A DNA stretch of 64,000 nucleotides from Linanthus parryae (Eukaryota > Streptophyta > Magnoliopsida > Ericales > Polemoniaceae): positions 69,286,127 to 69,350,126 of the forward strand of contig JALGPY010000006.1 of assembly GCA_023055425.1 (NCBI GenBank), in the 5' to 3' direction. The notes under the pieces are model-generated. The model saw only the letters and a program-made list of their open reading frames with translations, made no database searches and was not told where the DNA came from. Below are positions 10,609 to 21,858 of this stretch, one piece after another. The translations under genes and the position numbers were made by a program. Positions within the stretch are counted from its first letter, which is position 1, and every line of letters starts with the position of its first letter.

Positions 10609-13600
10609 ATGCCTCGTGGACGTGCTCGTGGTCGTGGGCAGCCTCCGGCTGAAGAAGCCCCCCAGCGAGAACGCAACGTGGAAGACGTGATGTTGATAGA
10701 GGATCTGCAACGGCAGGTCACAGAACTGACACGGCGCTTGGCGGCGCAAGATCTGCAGGAAGACGAAGCCTCAGACGACGCCTCTGTGTCGTCGTTTGAG
10801 AACCCCTACCATCGTGGACCACGCGTCCGGGAGCACCGCGGTCAGCACGAGAGTCGCGGAGGTCTAGGGTTCAAGGTGGAGTTACCCAGCTTTGAAGGTA
10901 CGTTGAAAGCCGACGATTTCATCGACTGGCTCAACGAGGTGGATCGCATCTTTGAGTATAAGGAGGTTACGGATCGCGAGAAGGTGAAGCTAGTGGCCAT
11001 CAAACTGAAGGGCAGAGCCTCTGCGTGGTGGGAGCAGTTGCGCCGTTCCCGTGAAAGGCAGGGCAAGGCCAAGATCACGGACTGGGAGAAGATGAAGAAG
11101 AAGATGAAGGCACACTTTCTTCCATTCGGCTACACCCAAACCCTATTTCAGCGACTCCATACGCTGAGGCAGGGCGCCAAATCCGTTGACGATTACACGG
11201 AGGAGTTCTACCAGTTGATCGCCCGTAACGATCTATCGGAGACGGAGGAGCAGATGGTGGCTAGATATCTCGGAGGTTTGCGGCAGTCCTTGCAGGACGT
11301 CCTTAGCCTACACTCGCTGTGGACTGTCTCTGAAGCCTATCAGAGAGCACTTGCTTTGGAGAAGCAGCAGGGCAGGAAGCCCGTAGCGAGGAGCGATCAA
11401 AGCAATCGATCGGCCCGACCCCAAGAATCTCGTCCTACCACACAGGCAGCACAGGGCGCTTCCAACAGTGCTATCAAGTGCTATCGATGTGGTGAACCGG
11501 GGCATAGGGCAAACGAGTGCAGCAAGCCTGCTGTGCAAAGAGGTAAAGCCCTATTTATCGAGGAAGGTGTGAATGAAGAAGTTGAAGGCACTGAAGATTT
11601 GAGTGAGCCCGTCTATGATGATTACGCAGACGATGAAGTTCTTTACGGGGATGGTCACGAGAATCTGGTCGTCCGCAAGAGTTTGCTGGCTCCAAAGGGC
11701 GATTCTGAAGATGATTGGTTGAGGACCAATATCTTTCACACCACCTGCACCATCGGAAACAAGGTCTGCAAGGTGATAGTGGACGGCGGTAGCTGTGACA
11801 ACATTGTTTCTGAGGAAGCTGTCAAGAAACTGCAGTTGAAGACAGAGCGTCATCCTACACCCTACAAGCTGTCATGGCTGATTAAGGGCTCCGAGGTAAC
11901 AGTTGATAAGAGATGTCTTGTTTCTTTTTCAATTGGTAACAAATATTACGACAGCCATTGGTGTGATGTGGTTAGAATGGATGCGTGTCACATGTTGTTG
12001 GGTAGGCCTTGGCAGTATGATCGCCATGTTTTCCATGATGGTCACAAGAACACCTACTCCTTTGTCATGAAGGGGAAGAAAATTGTATTGGAACCACGGC
12101 GAGAGGGGACAACTCCAACCCCGACTGCTGCCACTACTAATCTTCTTTCGAGATCCAGGTTCTTGGATGAGCTTGAGCATGAGAAGGTGGTATATGCTCT
12201 AGTGCCTTCTACTAGTGATGCAGGTGATCAGGATGATGACTTACCGCAGGAGGTGCAGCAGTTATTAGCTGAGTTCTCTTACTTGATGCCAGAGGATCTT
12301 CCTCCTGGTTTACCACCAATGAGAGACATTCAGCACCAGATTGACCTAGTGCCTGGATCGATTCTACCTAACAGGCCAGCCTACCGTCTCAGCCCCAAGG
12401 AGGCAGAAGAGTTACAGCGGCAAGTTGTTGAGTTACTTGAGAGAGGCTACATCAGAGAGAGCATGAGCCCATGTGCAATCCCTGCTCTGTTAGTGCCGAA
12501 GAAGGACGGTTCTTGGCGGATGTGTGTTGACAGTAGAGCCATCAACCGGATTACAGTGAAGTACAGATTTCCCATCCCGCGACTTGATGACATGCTAGAC
12601 CAGCTATCCGGCTCTAAGATCTTCTCAAAAATTGATCTTAAGAGTGGATACCACCAGATTCGGATCAAGCCTGGAGATGAGTGGAAGACAGCGTTTAAGA
12701 CCCAACATGGCTTGTACGAGTGGATGGTTATGCCTTTTGGGTTATCCAACGCACCCAGCACGTTCATGCGGTTTATGCATCAGGTATTGAGGCCTTTCAT
12801 GGGAAAGTTTGTGGTCGTTTATTTCGACGATATTCTTATTTACAGTCCTACTTGGGCTGCCCATTTTGATCATCTACGTGTTGTGTTTGAGGCACTAAAG
12901 GCAGAGAACTTGTTCATCAACAGAAAGAAGTGTTTCTTCTTTACTACTTCTGTGCAGTTTTTGGGATTTGTGGTGTCTACTGATGGTGTTCATGCAGATC
13001 CTTCAAAGATTGAAGCGATTGTGGAATGGCCTAGGCCAAGGACGCTGCACGACATTCGCAGTTTCCATGGTTTGGCATCTTTTTATCGCAGGTTCATCAG
13101 AAACTTTAGCGCCTTGATTGCCCCCATCACCGAGTGTCTCAAGGGGCGTGATTTTCAGTGGTCTGATGAAGCCGAGTCCAGTTTTCAGGAAGTGAAGAAG
13201 AGGATGACTGAAGCACCAGTTCTAGCACTTCCCGATTTTGACAAAGTGTTTGAGGTTAATTGTGATGCATCGGGCATAGGCATTGGAGGTGTTCTTAGCC
13301 AGTCAGGGCGTCCGGTTGCATTCTTCAGTGAAAAGTTGTCAGGGTCCAAGAAGAATTACTCCACTTACGATCTGGAGTTCTACGCCATAGTTCAGTCTCT
13401 GAAGCATTGGCGCCATTACTTAATACAGAAGGAGTTTATTCTGTTCACTGATCATGAAGCCCTGAAGTACATCAACGGACAACACAAGCTTAGTCGGCGG
13501 CATGCCAAGTGGGTGGCGTACTTGCAGGAATTCACTTTCGCACTGAAGCACCAAGCGGGAAGTTTGAACCGCGTGGCAGATGCTTTGAGCCGTCGCAACG

Positions 13601-15131
13601 TGTTTCTCTCCACCATGAGCAGCCGTGTAGCTGGATTTGAGGCGTTCGCAGACATGTATGAGTCTGATCCTTCGTTTGGGAAGATATTTGTGGAGGTAAC
13701 TTCTGGTCAGCGCAATGATTTTATTGTTCATAATGGTTATCTGTTTCGGGGGCATCGGTTGTGTGTTCCAGACTGTTCCTTGCGACATCAGATTATCAGT
13801 GAGCTCCACAATGAAGGACACTTTGGCCGAGACAAGACGTTGGCTCTTGTATCTGCTGACTTTTACTGGCCAAAGTTGAGTAGTGACGTGGCCCATTATG
13901 TGGATCGATGCTATGTTTGCCAGCGTTCGAAGGGAGTTCTCACTAATGCAGGTCTTTATACTCCATTACCTGTTCCTGAAGCTCCTTGGTTTGATGTTAG
14001 CATGGATTTTGTGCTTGGCTTACCCCGCACACAAAGAGCGGCAGATTCTGTTCTTGTAGTTGTTGACAGGTTTTCCAAGATGGCACATTTTGTACCATGC
14101 AGGAAGACTATGGATGCTGTGCGGATTGCTCACCTTTATTTCAGGTTCCTCGTTCCATCACCTCAGACCGTGACACGAAGTTCATGAGCCAATTCTGGAA
14201 GAGTCTGTGGGAGAAGCTGGGAACTCAATTGAACTTCAGTAGCGCCTATCATCCTCAGACAGATGGTCAGACCGAAGTGGTGAATCGCAGTTTGGGCAAC
14301 CTTCTCCGATGTTTGGCAGGATCTAAACCGAAGCAGTGGGACTTATCACTTCCTCAAGCAGAGTTTGCCTACAACAGATCGACGAGCAGGACCACTGGCT
14401 TGAGTCCATTTCAGGTTGTCAACGGTCAAAATCCATCAGGTGTGTTGGACTTAGCCCCTATTCCGCGTGTGGGCCGCATTCATCCTAAGGCCGAGGAGAT
14501 GGCACAACACTTGAGAGGTATTCATGACCAGGTGAAGAGCAAGATTGAGGAGAATAACAGCAAGTACAAGGCTCGGGTGGACAAGCATCGTCGTCAGGTA
14601 CTATTTGACGTTGGTGATTTTGTATGGGCTGTATTGACTCGTGATCGTTTCCCTGTTGGCGAGTACAATAAGCCCAAGGATCGGAAGATTGGGCCTTGTG
14701 AGATCGTGCAGAAGATCAATGATAATGCTTACAGGTTGAGGCTTCCCAGTCACTTGAAGACCTCGGACGTGTTCAATGTGAAGCATCTCACTCCTTGCTT
14801 TGTGGATTCTGAAGACATTGCTGTGAACTCGAGGACGAGTTCTTTCCAACCCGGGGAGACTGATGCAGGAGCAGACGATCCAGATGAAGCTGAACTGTCA
14901 GATGCGACTAATTTGGCGCTTCTCTACCATGAGATGGAAGATAAGCGCAAGGGACGGAGGAAATTGCAGCTTTTGGTGTCGCCGCACTGTTCGGGCCATA
15001 ACTTTGGCTACGGGTATCAGAATGACGCGAGCCACCCCAATTCGGAAAGCTCTCGACGAGACGCACGACGTCCCGGGGTCCATCTTCATCCCCAAATTCC
15101 GCTGTTTGACCCTTCAAACAGGCGTTTTTAG
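10609..15131 (+). pseudogene. Element H gag-pol polyprotein, frameshifted in integrase
   Basis: The first frame runs from ATG 10609 (MPRGRARGR, just past the primer site) to a stop at 14187 (1192 residues). The remainder is in another frame up to 15131. Order: gag (~85-270), CCHC zinc knuckle (CYRCGEPGHRANEC, ~291-304), protease with VDGGS (~391), RT with YFDD (~737), RNase H with NCDASG and a later HEALKY, integrase HHCC, and the first catalytic Asp region (SMDFVLGL). At about 14140 roughly 20 nt are missing between LYFR and VPRSITSD, which shifts the frame before the second catalytic Asp (SDRDTKF). After the shift come the integrase end, a GPY/F-like module (IGPCEIVQKI) and ~90 residues encoded inside the 3' LTR. 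RT and RNase H look intact. Integrase cannot be made in one piece. Confidence 0.9.
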
Positions 15132-15439
15132 TTATTTTTTACTATTTTTGGTAACATTTCTATTGCTTATTAGGACCTCAGTTTGAAACCGTTTTGGGTC
15201 AAACTTTCACGTACGTGTTTCTTTCAATAAGGCCAAACTGTTGGGCCAATTTCGGGATTTTGCCATTTTTGGCATATTTTATGATTTCAGCTATATATGC
15301 CCGGCTTGTGGGCAGAATTGAGGAGTTTTTGAGTTATTGATATTTTCTTCGAACCCTAGAGAGCCTCTCTACTGGTTTATGCCCTTTTATTCGTTGTTCT
15401 GCTGCGTTTGATCCCTCGCCTCGATTCAATTCGGCGTCA
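14861..15439 (+). repeat. 3' LTR of element H, encoding the polyprotein C-terminus
   Basis: Matches 9981-10559 base for base as far as I can compare. A weak purine tract (ccggggagac) precedes it. The polyprotein frame enters the LTR and stops at 15129-15131. Confidence 0.95.
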
Positions 15440-15444
15440 GGAAT

Positions 15445-17846
15445 TCAAACAATGGCTTCCTCCAGTCTGTGTTGTCATCGGTTAGAGCGATGAGTAGAGA
15501 ATCTTTGATTAGTGCGCAACTTTCGCACTTCCCTTGTATCAGGGCTGCAGCTGTCGACATGCCTGGCCAATGAATGCCATATCTCTGAGCTTTCCTGTAG
15601 ATTGACACCTCGCTTTCTCCGCAAGCGTGTTGGTGAATCTTTTCTAACAGCTGTTGTCCCTCTTGCTCGGAGACACATCGCATGAGTATTCCTCCAGGAA
15701 CCTTATAGTAAAGGGTGTTGTCGTGGATGCAGTATCCTTTCGTGAGTACCCAGCTTTCGCTGCTGGTGCCTTTCGCAATAGCTTGCAGGATTGCTTTTCG
15801 CCAGTCTGCGTCATCCATGTGTTCGTCGTCGCACACATCTTCTGTTAATGCCGACGATGTTCGCACCTCGATGGAAATCCTTGCGGGGCATTTGTCTATG
15901 CTGACCTTAGATCCTAGAGTCGCTAAGGCGTCTGCATGCCTGTTGTCCGCTCGGGGCTTGTGCTCGTATTTCACGTCGCAGAATTGCTGCATCAGCTTTT
16001 GCACTAGGGTGCGGTATGGCAGGAGGTTGATCTCCTTTAAGCCATATTCGCCCGAGGCCTGTTTAACAATCAGTTTGGAATCTCCCATGACCGTTAAGTT
16101 GCTCACTTCCAAAGCTTTCGCCGCACGGAGCCCCGCGATGAGAGCCTCATATTCCGCCTCGTTGTTCGTGACTGCGAAGTTGAGTTTTGCAGACATCTGT
16201 ATGACTTCCCCGTCCGGCTTTGTCAAAACAATTCCGATGCCTCCACCTTTTCTGGTTGACGAACCGTCGAAGTGGAGGGTCCAATAGGGCACGTCGATCG
16301 CGTAGATTTCAGGGCCTTCGAGCTCTTCCTCGATCACAGGTTCGTGACTGTTGTCGGGAAACTGTGCCAACAGATCTGCTACCGCCTGCGACTTGATCGC
16401 TCTTGGTTTCACGCATGTGATATCGTATTGAGAGATGGTCATGTACCATTTCGCTAATCTCCCGCCCGGAGTAGTGTGAGTTAGCAGGTATCGTATGGGG
16501 TCGCTTTTGGTGACCACCACTACTTTGTGCGATGCAAAATAGTGTCTCAACTTCTCTATTACGAAGAATAAAGCGAGGCAATGACGTTCGATGTCTGTGT
16601 ACCTTGATTCAGCAGGCTGCACAATGCGAGAGATGTAATAGATGGGCCTCTCTTGGCCTTCATACATCTGAGCCAAGAGTGCTCCTATAGATTTCCTTGT
16701 CGATGTAAGGTATAGCAGAAGCGGTGATCCCAGTTGAGGCGCGATCATTATCTTTGGGGATGTGAGTAGCTCCTTTAGCTTTTCGAATGCGGCTTCGTGA
16801 TCAGGAGCCCAGTTGTACGCGGCGTCCTTCTTGAGAAGAGTGCTGAAACAGCATGTGATTTCGGCGATTGCCGGGATGAATCTCCGCAGATATGACAATT
16901 TTCCCAAGAATGTTTTCAAGGTACTTTGGTTGTGAGGTGGCGTCATGCTGGTGATGGCCGATACTTTCGCAGGGTCAGGCTCGATCCCTTGGCGATGGAC
17001 CACGCATCCCAAAAACTTCCCCGAGGTCACGCCGAATGCGCATTTCATGGGGTTCATTTTCAGTTGAAAGCTCCTGCATCTGTCGAACACCTTTCGCAGG
17101 TCTGCAAGGTGATCTGCTTCATGCTTGGATTTGACTACCAGGTCATCCACATAGAATTCCACTTCTTTGTGCATCATGTCGTGGAATAGAGCCATCATGG
17201 CCCGCTGATAGGTTGCGCCTGCGTTCTTAAGACCGAATGGCATTACCGTGTAGTTGAATACCCCCACGGGAGTGATGAATGCAGTTTTCGTTGCGTCTTC
17301 GGGATCCATCTTGATTTGATTGTACCCGCTGAAGCCGTCCATGAAACTGAACATGCGATGGCCTGCCGTTGAATCAATGAGCAAATCGATGTTAGGCAGT
17401 GGGAAATCGTCCTTAGGACAGAAGCGATTGAGGTCTCGGAAGTCCACGCAGATGCGGAGCTGTCCATTCTTCTTCATCACTGGCACGATGTTGGCCAACC
17501 ATGTGGGATGGTGATTTGGCTCTATGAACTTGGCGTCTAGGAGTTTGACAATCTCCTGTTTGATCTTTACGTTGAGCTCTGGCCTGAAGCTTATGGTGCT
17601 TTGCTTGACCGGTTTAGACCCTGGGATGATGTCTAAACGGTGCATGGTGATGCTCGTGTCCAGACCCGGCATCTCGTCATATTCCCATGCGAACACGTCT
17701 TTGTATTCAGTTAGGAGCTGCAGCAATCCTTGTTCCTCTTCGCTTGTGAGGTCCGCACTCAGGAAGACTGGCCTTTTCTTTTCCTCGTCCGGGCTGAGGA
17801 ACACTTCCTTTAGCTCTTGCTTTTGTGGTCTTGGCCTGTCTTCCAT
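15445..17846 (-). CDS. Element A pol, 5' part: RT, RNase H and second RNase H
   Basis: An open frame from Met at 17846 to the H insertion at 15444/15445; upstream it is also open back to the gag stop codon. RT: FCPKDDFPLPNIDLL and FMDGFSGYNQI (~143-178), catalytic YVDD at ~232-235. The first RNase H (~375-490) looks decayed: the first catalytic Asp is replaced in the LYLTSTRKS segment. A second, archaeal-type RNase H (~520-650) keeps its acidic set: HFDGSS, NNEAEYEAL, VMGDSK and NRHADAL. This dual arrangement is known in Tat elements, where the second enzyme is thought to take over. The frame continues into the integrase at 8777-9980. H splits it, so this copy cannot make full pol. Confidence 0.93.
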
Positions 17847-17981
17847 GCATTCGGGCGCTTCTTTGAGTTTCTCATCTGGAGTGCCCTGTGTTGGCTCTTC
17901 TGTCAGCGCAACTTGCTCGACTTGATTGATTTGCCCAGGGACATCCCCATGCCCGTGTGAGGACGTCCCCGCGCACCTTCA
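17847..17981 (-). other. In-frame UGA junction between gag-pro and pol in A
   Basis: Gag-pro ends in TGA at 17979-17981, followed by AGG. The next 45 codons stay open in the same frame and lead directly into the pol Met at 17846. Gag-pro and pol are therefore one frame separated by a single stop. This could be a readthrough site, an intron-containing junction as in Ogre, or one nonsense mutation. I cannot tell which. Confidence 0.7.
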
Positions 17982-20591
17982 TATGCGATAGCATTTCTTC
18001 CCGTTGGCGTAGAAGCTCTCTATCTCCTTACCCTCGGGGTCATGCTTTGCGATCCTCTTCAGAGTGTACACATTCTTTCGATGATATGCGATGCGCGGCG
18101 CCTCTTCGTGAGTAGGCGGCTTTTCCTTGGCATCCCCCCTTGTCACCATCACGCCCGCAGGTGACTGGTCCTTGATGTCCTCCCAGAGAGGTAAAGGAGT
18201 AGGGTTGAATGGTCCGGGTGTTTGCTCGTCCGCCATCTCGGTGAACCACACCGCCTCGCTGAGATGTGCTTCGTCCAAGTTGAACGGGTTAGTTGAGGCC
18301 GGTATCTCGACAATCCTGTCGTTCCAGATAGCTTTCATCACCTGGTGAGCCGTCGAAGGGATCGCGTCAAAGCGATGAATCCAGGCCCGACCTATGATCA
18401 TGTGGTATGTGGTGTTCGCGTCTATGACATAGAACTTCGCCGAGCACTTGATTTTGCCGATCTGAACGCCCAGGCGGATCCATCCGATCGTCATTCTAGA
18501 ATCGCTTCCGAATCCCACCAGCGGGGATGGACGCTTGACTACCTTGTGCCCGGGGATCCCTGCTAGCTTCAGTGTGTGGAGTGGAACAACATTGACCGCT
18601 GCTCCCCCATCGACGAATGCTCGCTTGAATTCGACGCCGTTGATGATGGCGGTCACGTACAGGGGCCTCTGGTGGCTCGCATCTGTCTTCTTGTCGCTGG
18701 CAGAAAAGGCCATAATCTTTTCTGTGGAACGGGACGCCCTGACGACTTTCCCGTTGGAGACCACGAGGTCCTCCTCGTAGTCCTCTGCTACCCTTAAGAT
18801 TGCTTTTGTCATGTCCGCTCGACATTTTTTGGAGAAGTTCATCTCATTGAAGAATTTGTCGAAGCCATGCGACCCCTTCATGCGGTCGGCACGCTCATCT
18901 TCCGTGTCCATGCTGTAGTCTTCATCTTCATGGACTTCAGCAACGATGGGCAGACCATCCTCTGCGACTTCTTCCAAGTCCACTATCGAGATCATGGCGA
19001 CCTCTTTGCCCTTTGAGCCCGAATCTGTATGGGCAGGCAGCGGGTTGTTGCGCACATCCTTCCGGTGGTCGCTGACGATGAGTTCGCCGTTCTTCATCTT
19101 CTGATCGAACGTGAATCTGAGCTTCTTGCATTCGGCTGTGGGGTGCATGACCTTGCCGTGGTATTCGCACCACTTAGGGTCCCTCGTCATCTCCTTGGAG
19201 GGTGCTTTCTCGAGCGGTGGCAGGACGCCGTCCTTACGCCACTGTCTGCAGAGATCGCTCGCTTCCGCCACCGAGCATGGCAGAGGTGGTGCATCGAAGT
19301 TTGCAACCTTTGCTTGCTTCTGGGGCGAAACCGTGTTGACCTCAGCTTCGCGTCCCCGCTTGTAGCCAAATCTGCCGATCTTGTAGGTGGTGCCGCTCGC
19401 AGGTCGTTCTGGAGCGCTCTTCTTTCTCTGTCTCTCGACAATGGGCTCGATGTTCATCGTGCATTCGATGAGCTTTGAAAACGTAGGTGTTTGCAAATTG
19501 ATCAGCATGCTTTTGTATTCGTCTCGCATGCACTGCAGGCATATCTCTACGAGCCGGCTTTCGAGCATTGGATCCTTGCACTCCAAGGATTTCGCTCTGA
19601 ATTTCTTAATGAAAGTGATTCCATCTTCCTCGCGTTTCTGATACATCCGCGAGAGATGGATCATCGTCACCTTTTCTTCCATCTGGAAGAACTTGGTATA
19701 GAACTTCTGGACCATGTCGTCCCAAGTTTTCACAGATCCGGCCTCCAATGTTCGGTACCATTTGTATGCTACATTCCCAAGAGTTTTTGGGAATTCTCGC
19801 ATTAGCAGTTTGGGATCGGCTCCGTATGGACCCATGACATCGATGAAACGCATGACATGCTCATGAGCGTTTCTATTGACGTCCTCGAACTTATCCCATT
19901 TGGGAGCCTTGTACCCCGCCGGGTTAGGCATGAGATAGATCTCTCGTGGAATGGGTGGATCGTTGTCTAGCTTCGGGATGATGGTATCCGCGAACGACTG
20001 ATGAGCCAGGATGGAGTCCACGCGCTTCTGCAAAGACGTCATGCATTCTGGAATGCTTCCCTCGGTAGTTGGCGGAGGGGTTGCCGTAGGCGGTGGCGAC
20101 ACATATGCCGCCGGAGGATTGGGAGTGTATTGACTACCCGCGTTTCCCCAGATTGTCGCTGGTGGAGGCAGAGTGTACTGCAGAGCTGGGTTGGACGCCA
20201 AAGCCGGGGGCTGAGAGGCGTGAGCAGCAGGGGGCAGCATTTGTGCCGTTGACCCTTGGACCGAAGGCAGCTGCGTGGCTGACGGTGGAGTTTGCAGATG
20301 AGGGTTGGGAGGCGTGGCCGACACTCCCAATCCTGGAGCGGTAGGGGTTCCTCCTCCCTGAGGGATAGCGGTGGCAGGTGGAGGATTTGGCGCAAGAGTG
20401 CCCAGAACGGCCAAGATCCGTTCTAACTGCGCGGATTGAGACTTGAGAGCTTTTGCCTGACTTTGGACAGTGGCGTCCAAAGACTCTAAAGTTGGCGCCT
20501 CGCCGGGAGTCGTTGGAGTACGGCGAGCCTCGTCTCCCGAGGGAGTTTCGGTGGAAGGCGATCGGTTGCTGACATCGTCCTCCTGAGACAT
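17979..20591 (-). CDS. Element A gag-protease
   Basis: 870 residues starting 18 nt downstream of the primer-binding site. The first ~185 residues are low-complexity Pro/Ala/Thr. A retrotransposon gag domain lies at ~220-360 (WDKFEDVNRNAHEHVMRFID, then WYRTLEAGSVKTWDDM). A Cys/His cluster (CEYHGKVMHPTAEC, ~475-490) takes the place of a standard CCHC knuckle. The retropepsin domain is at ~643-745 with FVDGGAAVNVV as the active-site loop, the DGG form usual in this lineage. It ends in UGA, with the pol frame continuing in phase. Gag forms the particle and the protease would mature the polyprotein. The frame is intact. Confidence 0.93.
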   Translation of the reverse strand: MSQEDDVSNRSPSTETPSGDEARRTPTTPGEAPTLESLDATVQSQAKALKSQSAQLERILAVLGTLAPNPPPATAIPQGGGTPTAPGLGVSATPPNPHLQTPPSATQLPSVQGSTAQMLPPAAHASQPPALASNPALQYTLPPPATIWGNAGSQYTPNPPAAYVSPPPTATPPPTTEGSIPECMTSLQKRVDSILAHQSFADTIIPKLDNDPPIPREIYLMPNPAGYKAPKWDKFEDVNRNAHEHVMRFIDVMGPYGADPKLLMREFPKTLGNVAYKWYRTLEAGSVKTWDDMVQKFYTKFFQMEEKVTMIHLSRMYQKREEDGITFIKKFRAKSLECKDPMLESRLVEICLQCMRDEYKSMLINLQTPTFSKLIECTMNIEPIVERQRKKSAPERPASGTTYKIGRFGYKRGREAEVNTVSPQKQAKVANFDAPPLPCSVAEASDLCRQWRKDGVLPPLEKAPSKEMTRDPKWCEYHGKVMHPTAECKKLRFTFDQKMKNGELIVSDHRKDVRNNPLPAHTDSGSKGKEVAMISIVDLEEVAEDGLPIVAEVHEDEDYSMDTEDERADRMKGSHGFDKFFNEMNFSKKCRADMTKAILRVAEDYEEDLVVSNGKVVRASRSTEKIMAFSASDKKTDASHQRPLYVTAIINGVEFKRAFVDGGAAVNVVPLHTLKLAGIPGHKVVKRPSPLVGFGSDSRMTIGWIRLGVQIGKIKCSAKFYVIDANTTYHMIIGRAWIHRFDAIPSTAHQVMKAIWNDRIVEIPASTNPFNLDEAHLSEAVWFTEMADEQTPGPFNPTPLPLWEDIKDQSPAGVMVTRGDAKEKPPTHEEAPRIAYHRKNVYTLKRIAKHDPEGKEIESFYANGKKCYRI

Positions 20592-20610
20592 GGTTGCTTT
20601 TGCTGGTAAG

Positions 20611-20629
20611 TTTCACGTCGGGTTCACCA
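20611..20629 (-). other. Primer-binding site of A
   Basis: On the minus strand TGGTGAACCCGACGTGAAA starts three bases from the 5' LTR. It starts TGG and can pair with a tRNA 3' end in CCA. I did not assign the tRNA. It is neither the iMet form seen in H nor the Asp form seen in C and D. Confidence 0.75.
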
Positions 20630-20632
20630 AAA

Positions 20633-21258
20633 TGTGCACAAGAGATTCCGGCAGGGAGACCTCCGTGTACACCGTACGTAGTGGATCAGGGATCGCACAG
20701 GAAGAATAGGGGTGTGTGTAGGGAGAGAGCAAGTCAGTAGCAATGTCTGAGAGAGAGACAGAGGTTTGGCAGAGCTTCCGCGTATGGCAGTGTGTTCTCC
20801 TTTGTATGGAAAGGTTAACGATATATATATACTGGAGAACATGACCGTTGTAGTGTGGTTAATGCGCCCATTAATGGCGGCTTAATTAGTTTAACCATAA
20901 CGGCACGTTCGTCCGAGTATATAGGAACCGTTAGAGCACGTGGTGCGCGAGTACCGGAACCGTTACGAGGTTGACCGGGTTTGACCGGATTGACCGGGTC
21001 TAGGGAGCTCGTGCCATAGATCTCTCAAAACAGTTACTAAAGGTCGCGCGCGGGCTTGGCTCGCACGCGACAGGGCTTACTCTAGCCTCCAAACCACAAA
21101 GTCCCTACAAGTCCCGTGCAGTGGTATGCGAGGGCTCTGTCTCGCAGCCCCCACATGGATCAGCTCGGCTGGTGATCCTGTGTGTGTGGAGCACAATATG
21201 GTGTGCTGGATGGTTGCCACGTGGCCTAGATCTGCCATGTCATAAAGCAGTATCTACA
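20633..21258 (-). repeat. 5' LTR of element A
   Basis: The same 626 bp as 158-783, with one substitution seen. It is followed by the duplication AGAAC at 21259-21263. The triple W-box lies at 20971-20995. Confidence 0.95.
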
Positions 21259-21420
21259 AGAACACTCATGTGTTATTCTTGAATATTTAACTAAGGTTTT
21301 CTGGAATTTCACATGAACACAAAAATACGAAAATTTTACCAACTTATTATTTACAACTAAATTATATTTTATCGCCCAAAATTTACTATTTTACCCCTCG
21401 TGATTAAACGGGGTGTTACA
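21259..21420 (-). mobile_element. Element G, right remnant (TGTAACACCCC-type LTR end)
   Basis: It ends ggggtgttaca at about 21420; on the minus strand this is TGTAACACCCC, a typical LTR start. To its right the sequence becomes Sirevirus F at once. It is therefore the boundary of an element inserted in F, and it hosts A. No genes. Confidence 0.5.
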
Positions 21421-21858
21421 ACTTACTTGTGATTATTTGTTGAAATCTCAAAGCCTTGAGATTATACTTTCCAAAGCCTTGAAAGTATAGTTCAAAGCTT
21501 TGAAATTTCTAAGATTGCAGAAAATCTCAAGGCCTTGAGATTGTTCTCTAAGGTCTTGAAACATCTGTGTAGTTTACTTCTTTAAGAAATTGGATCACCA
21601 AATATTATGTATTATCTTTTTAGATAATTGTGTAGTGTTTGCATTACTCAGAAAAGTTTCTAAAATATCCTAAAATATCTTTTAGATATGTTTTGCATGT
21701 GGATTTTAGAAGAGTCATTTTTAAACTCTTTCTCTCAACCTACTTAAGCTGAAATTAAGGGCTTTTCTTTCTATTCTCTCCATTCTCTCTCAATATTTCT
21801 ACGTCTCTCTGCTCTCTCTCTTCTAATCTCAATCTTCTCTCAAAACCCTAATTCCACA

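Larger units (their letters stand above)
9981..15439 (+). mobile_element. Element H: chromovirus (CRM-like) nested in A
   Basis: Two 579-bp LTRs (9981-10559 and 14861-15439) look identical by eye, with a constant 4880-bp offset. They are flanked by GGAAT (9976-9980 and 15440-15444). A tRNA-iMet-type primer site follows the 5' LTR. The element encodes one gag-pol polyprotein whose C-terminus runs 271 nt into the 3' LTR, a known feature of the CRM clade. Zinc knuckle, DGGS protease, YFDD RT, RNase H and integrase are all present. A small deletion breaks the integrase frame near 14140. The LTR identity indicates a very recent insertion. Confidence 0.93.
158..21258 (-). mobile_element. Element A: full-length Tat-lineage Ty3/gypsy retrotransposon
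   Basis: Two 626-bp LTRs (158-783 and 20633-21258) start TG and end CA, and differ at one base that I can find. They are flanked by the 5-bp duplication AGAAC (153-157 and 21259-21263). Genes run on the minus strand: gag-protease, then RT, RNase H, second RNase H and integrase. A very long 3' region follows (784-8776). The second RNase H, the DGG-type protease and the oversized 3' region with an extra antisense gene are hallmarks of the Tat lineage (Ogre/Retand relatives). Chromovirus H is inserted inside pol. Without H and one duplication copy the element is 15,637 bp. Confidence 0.93.
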
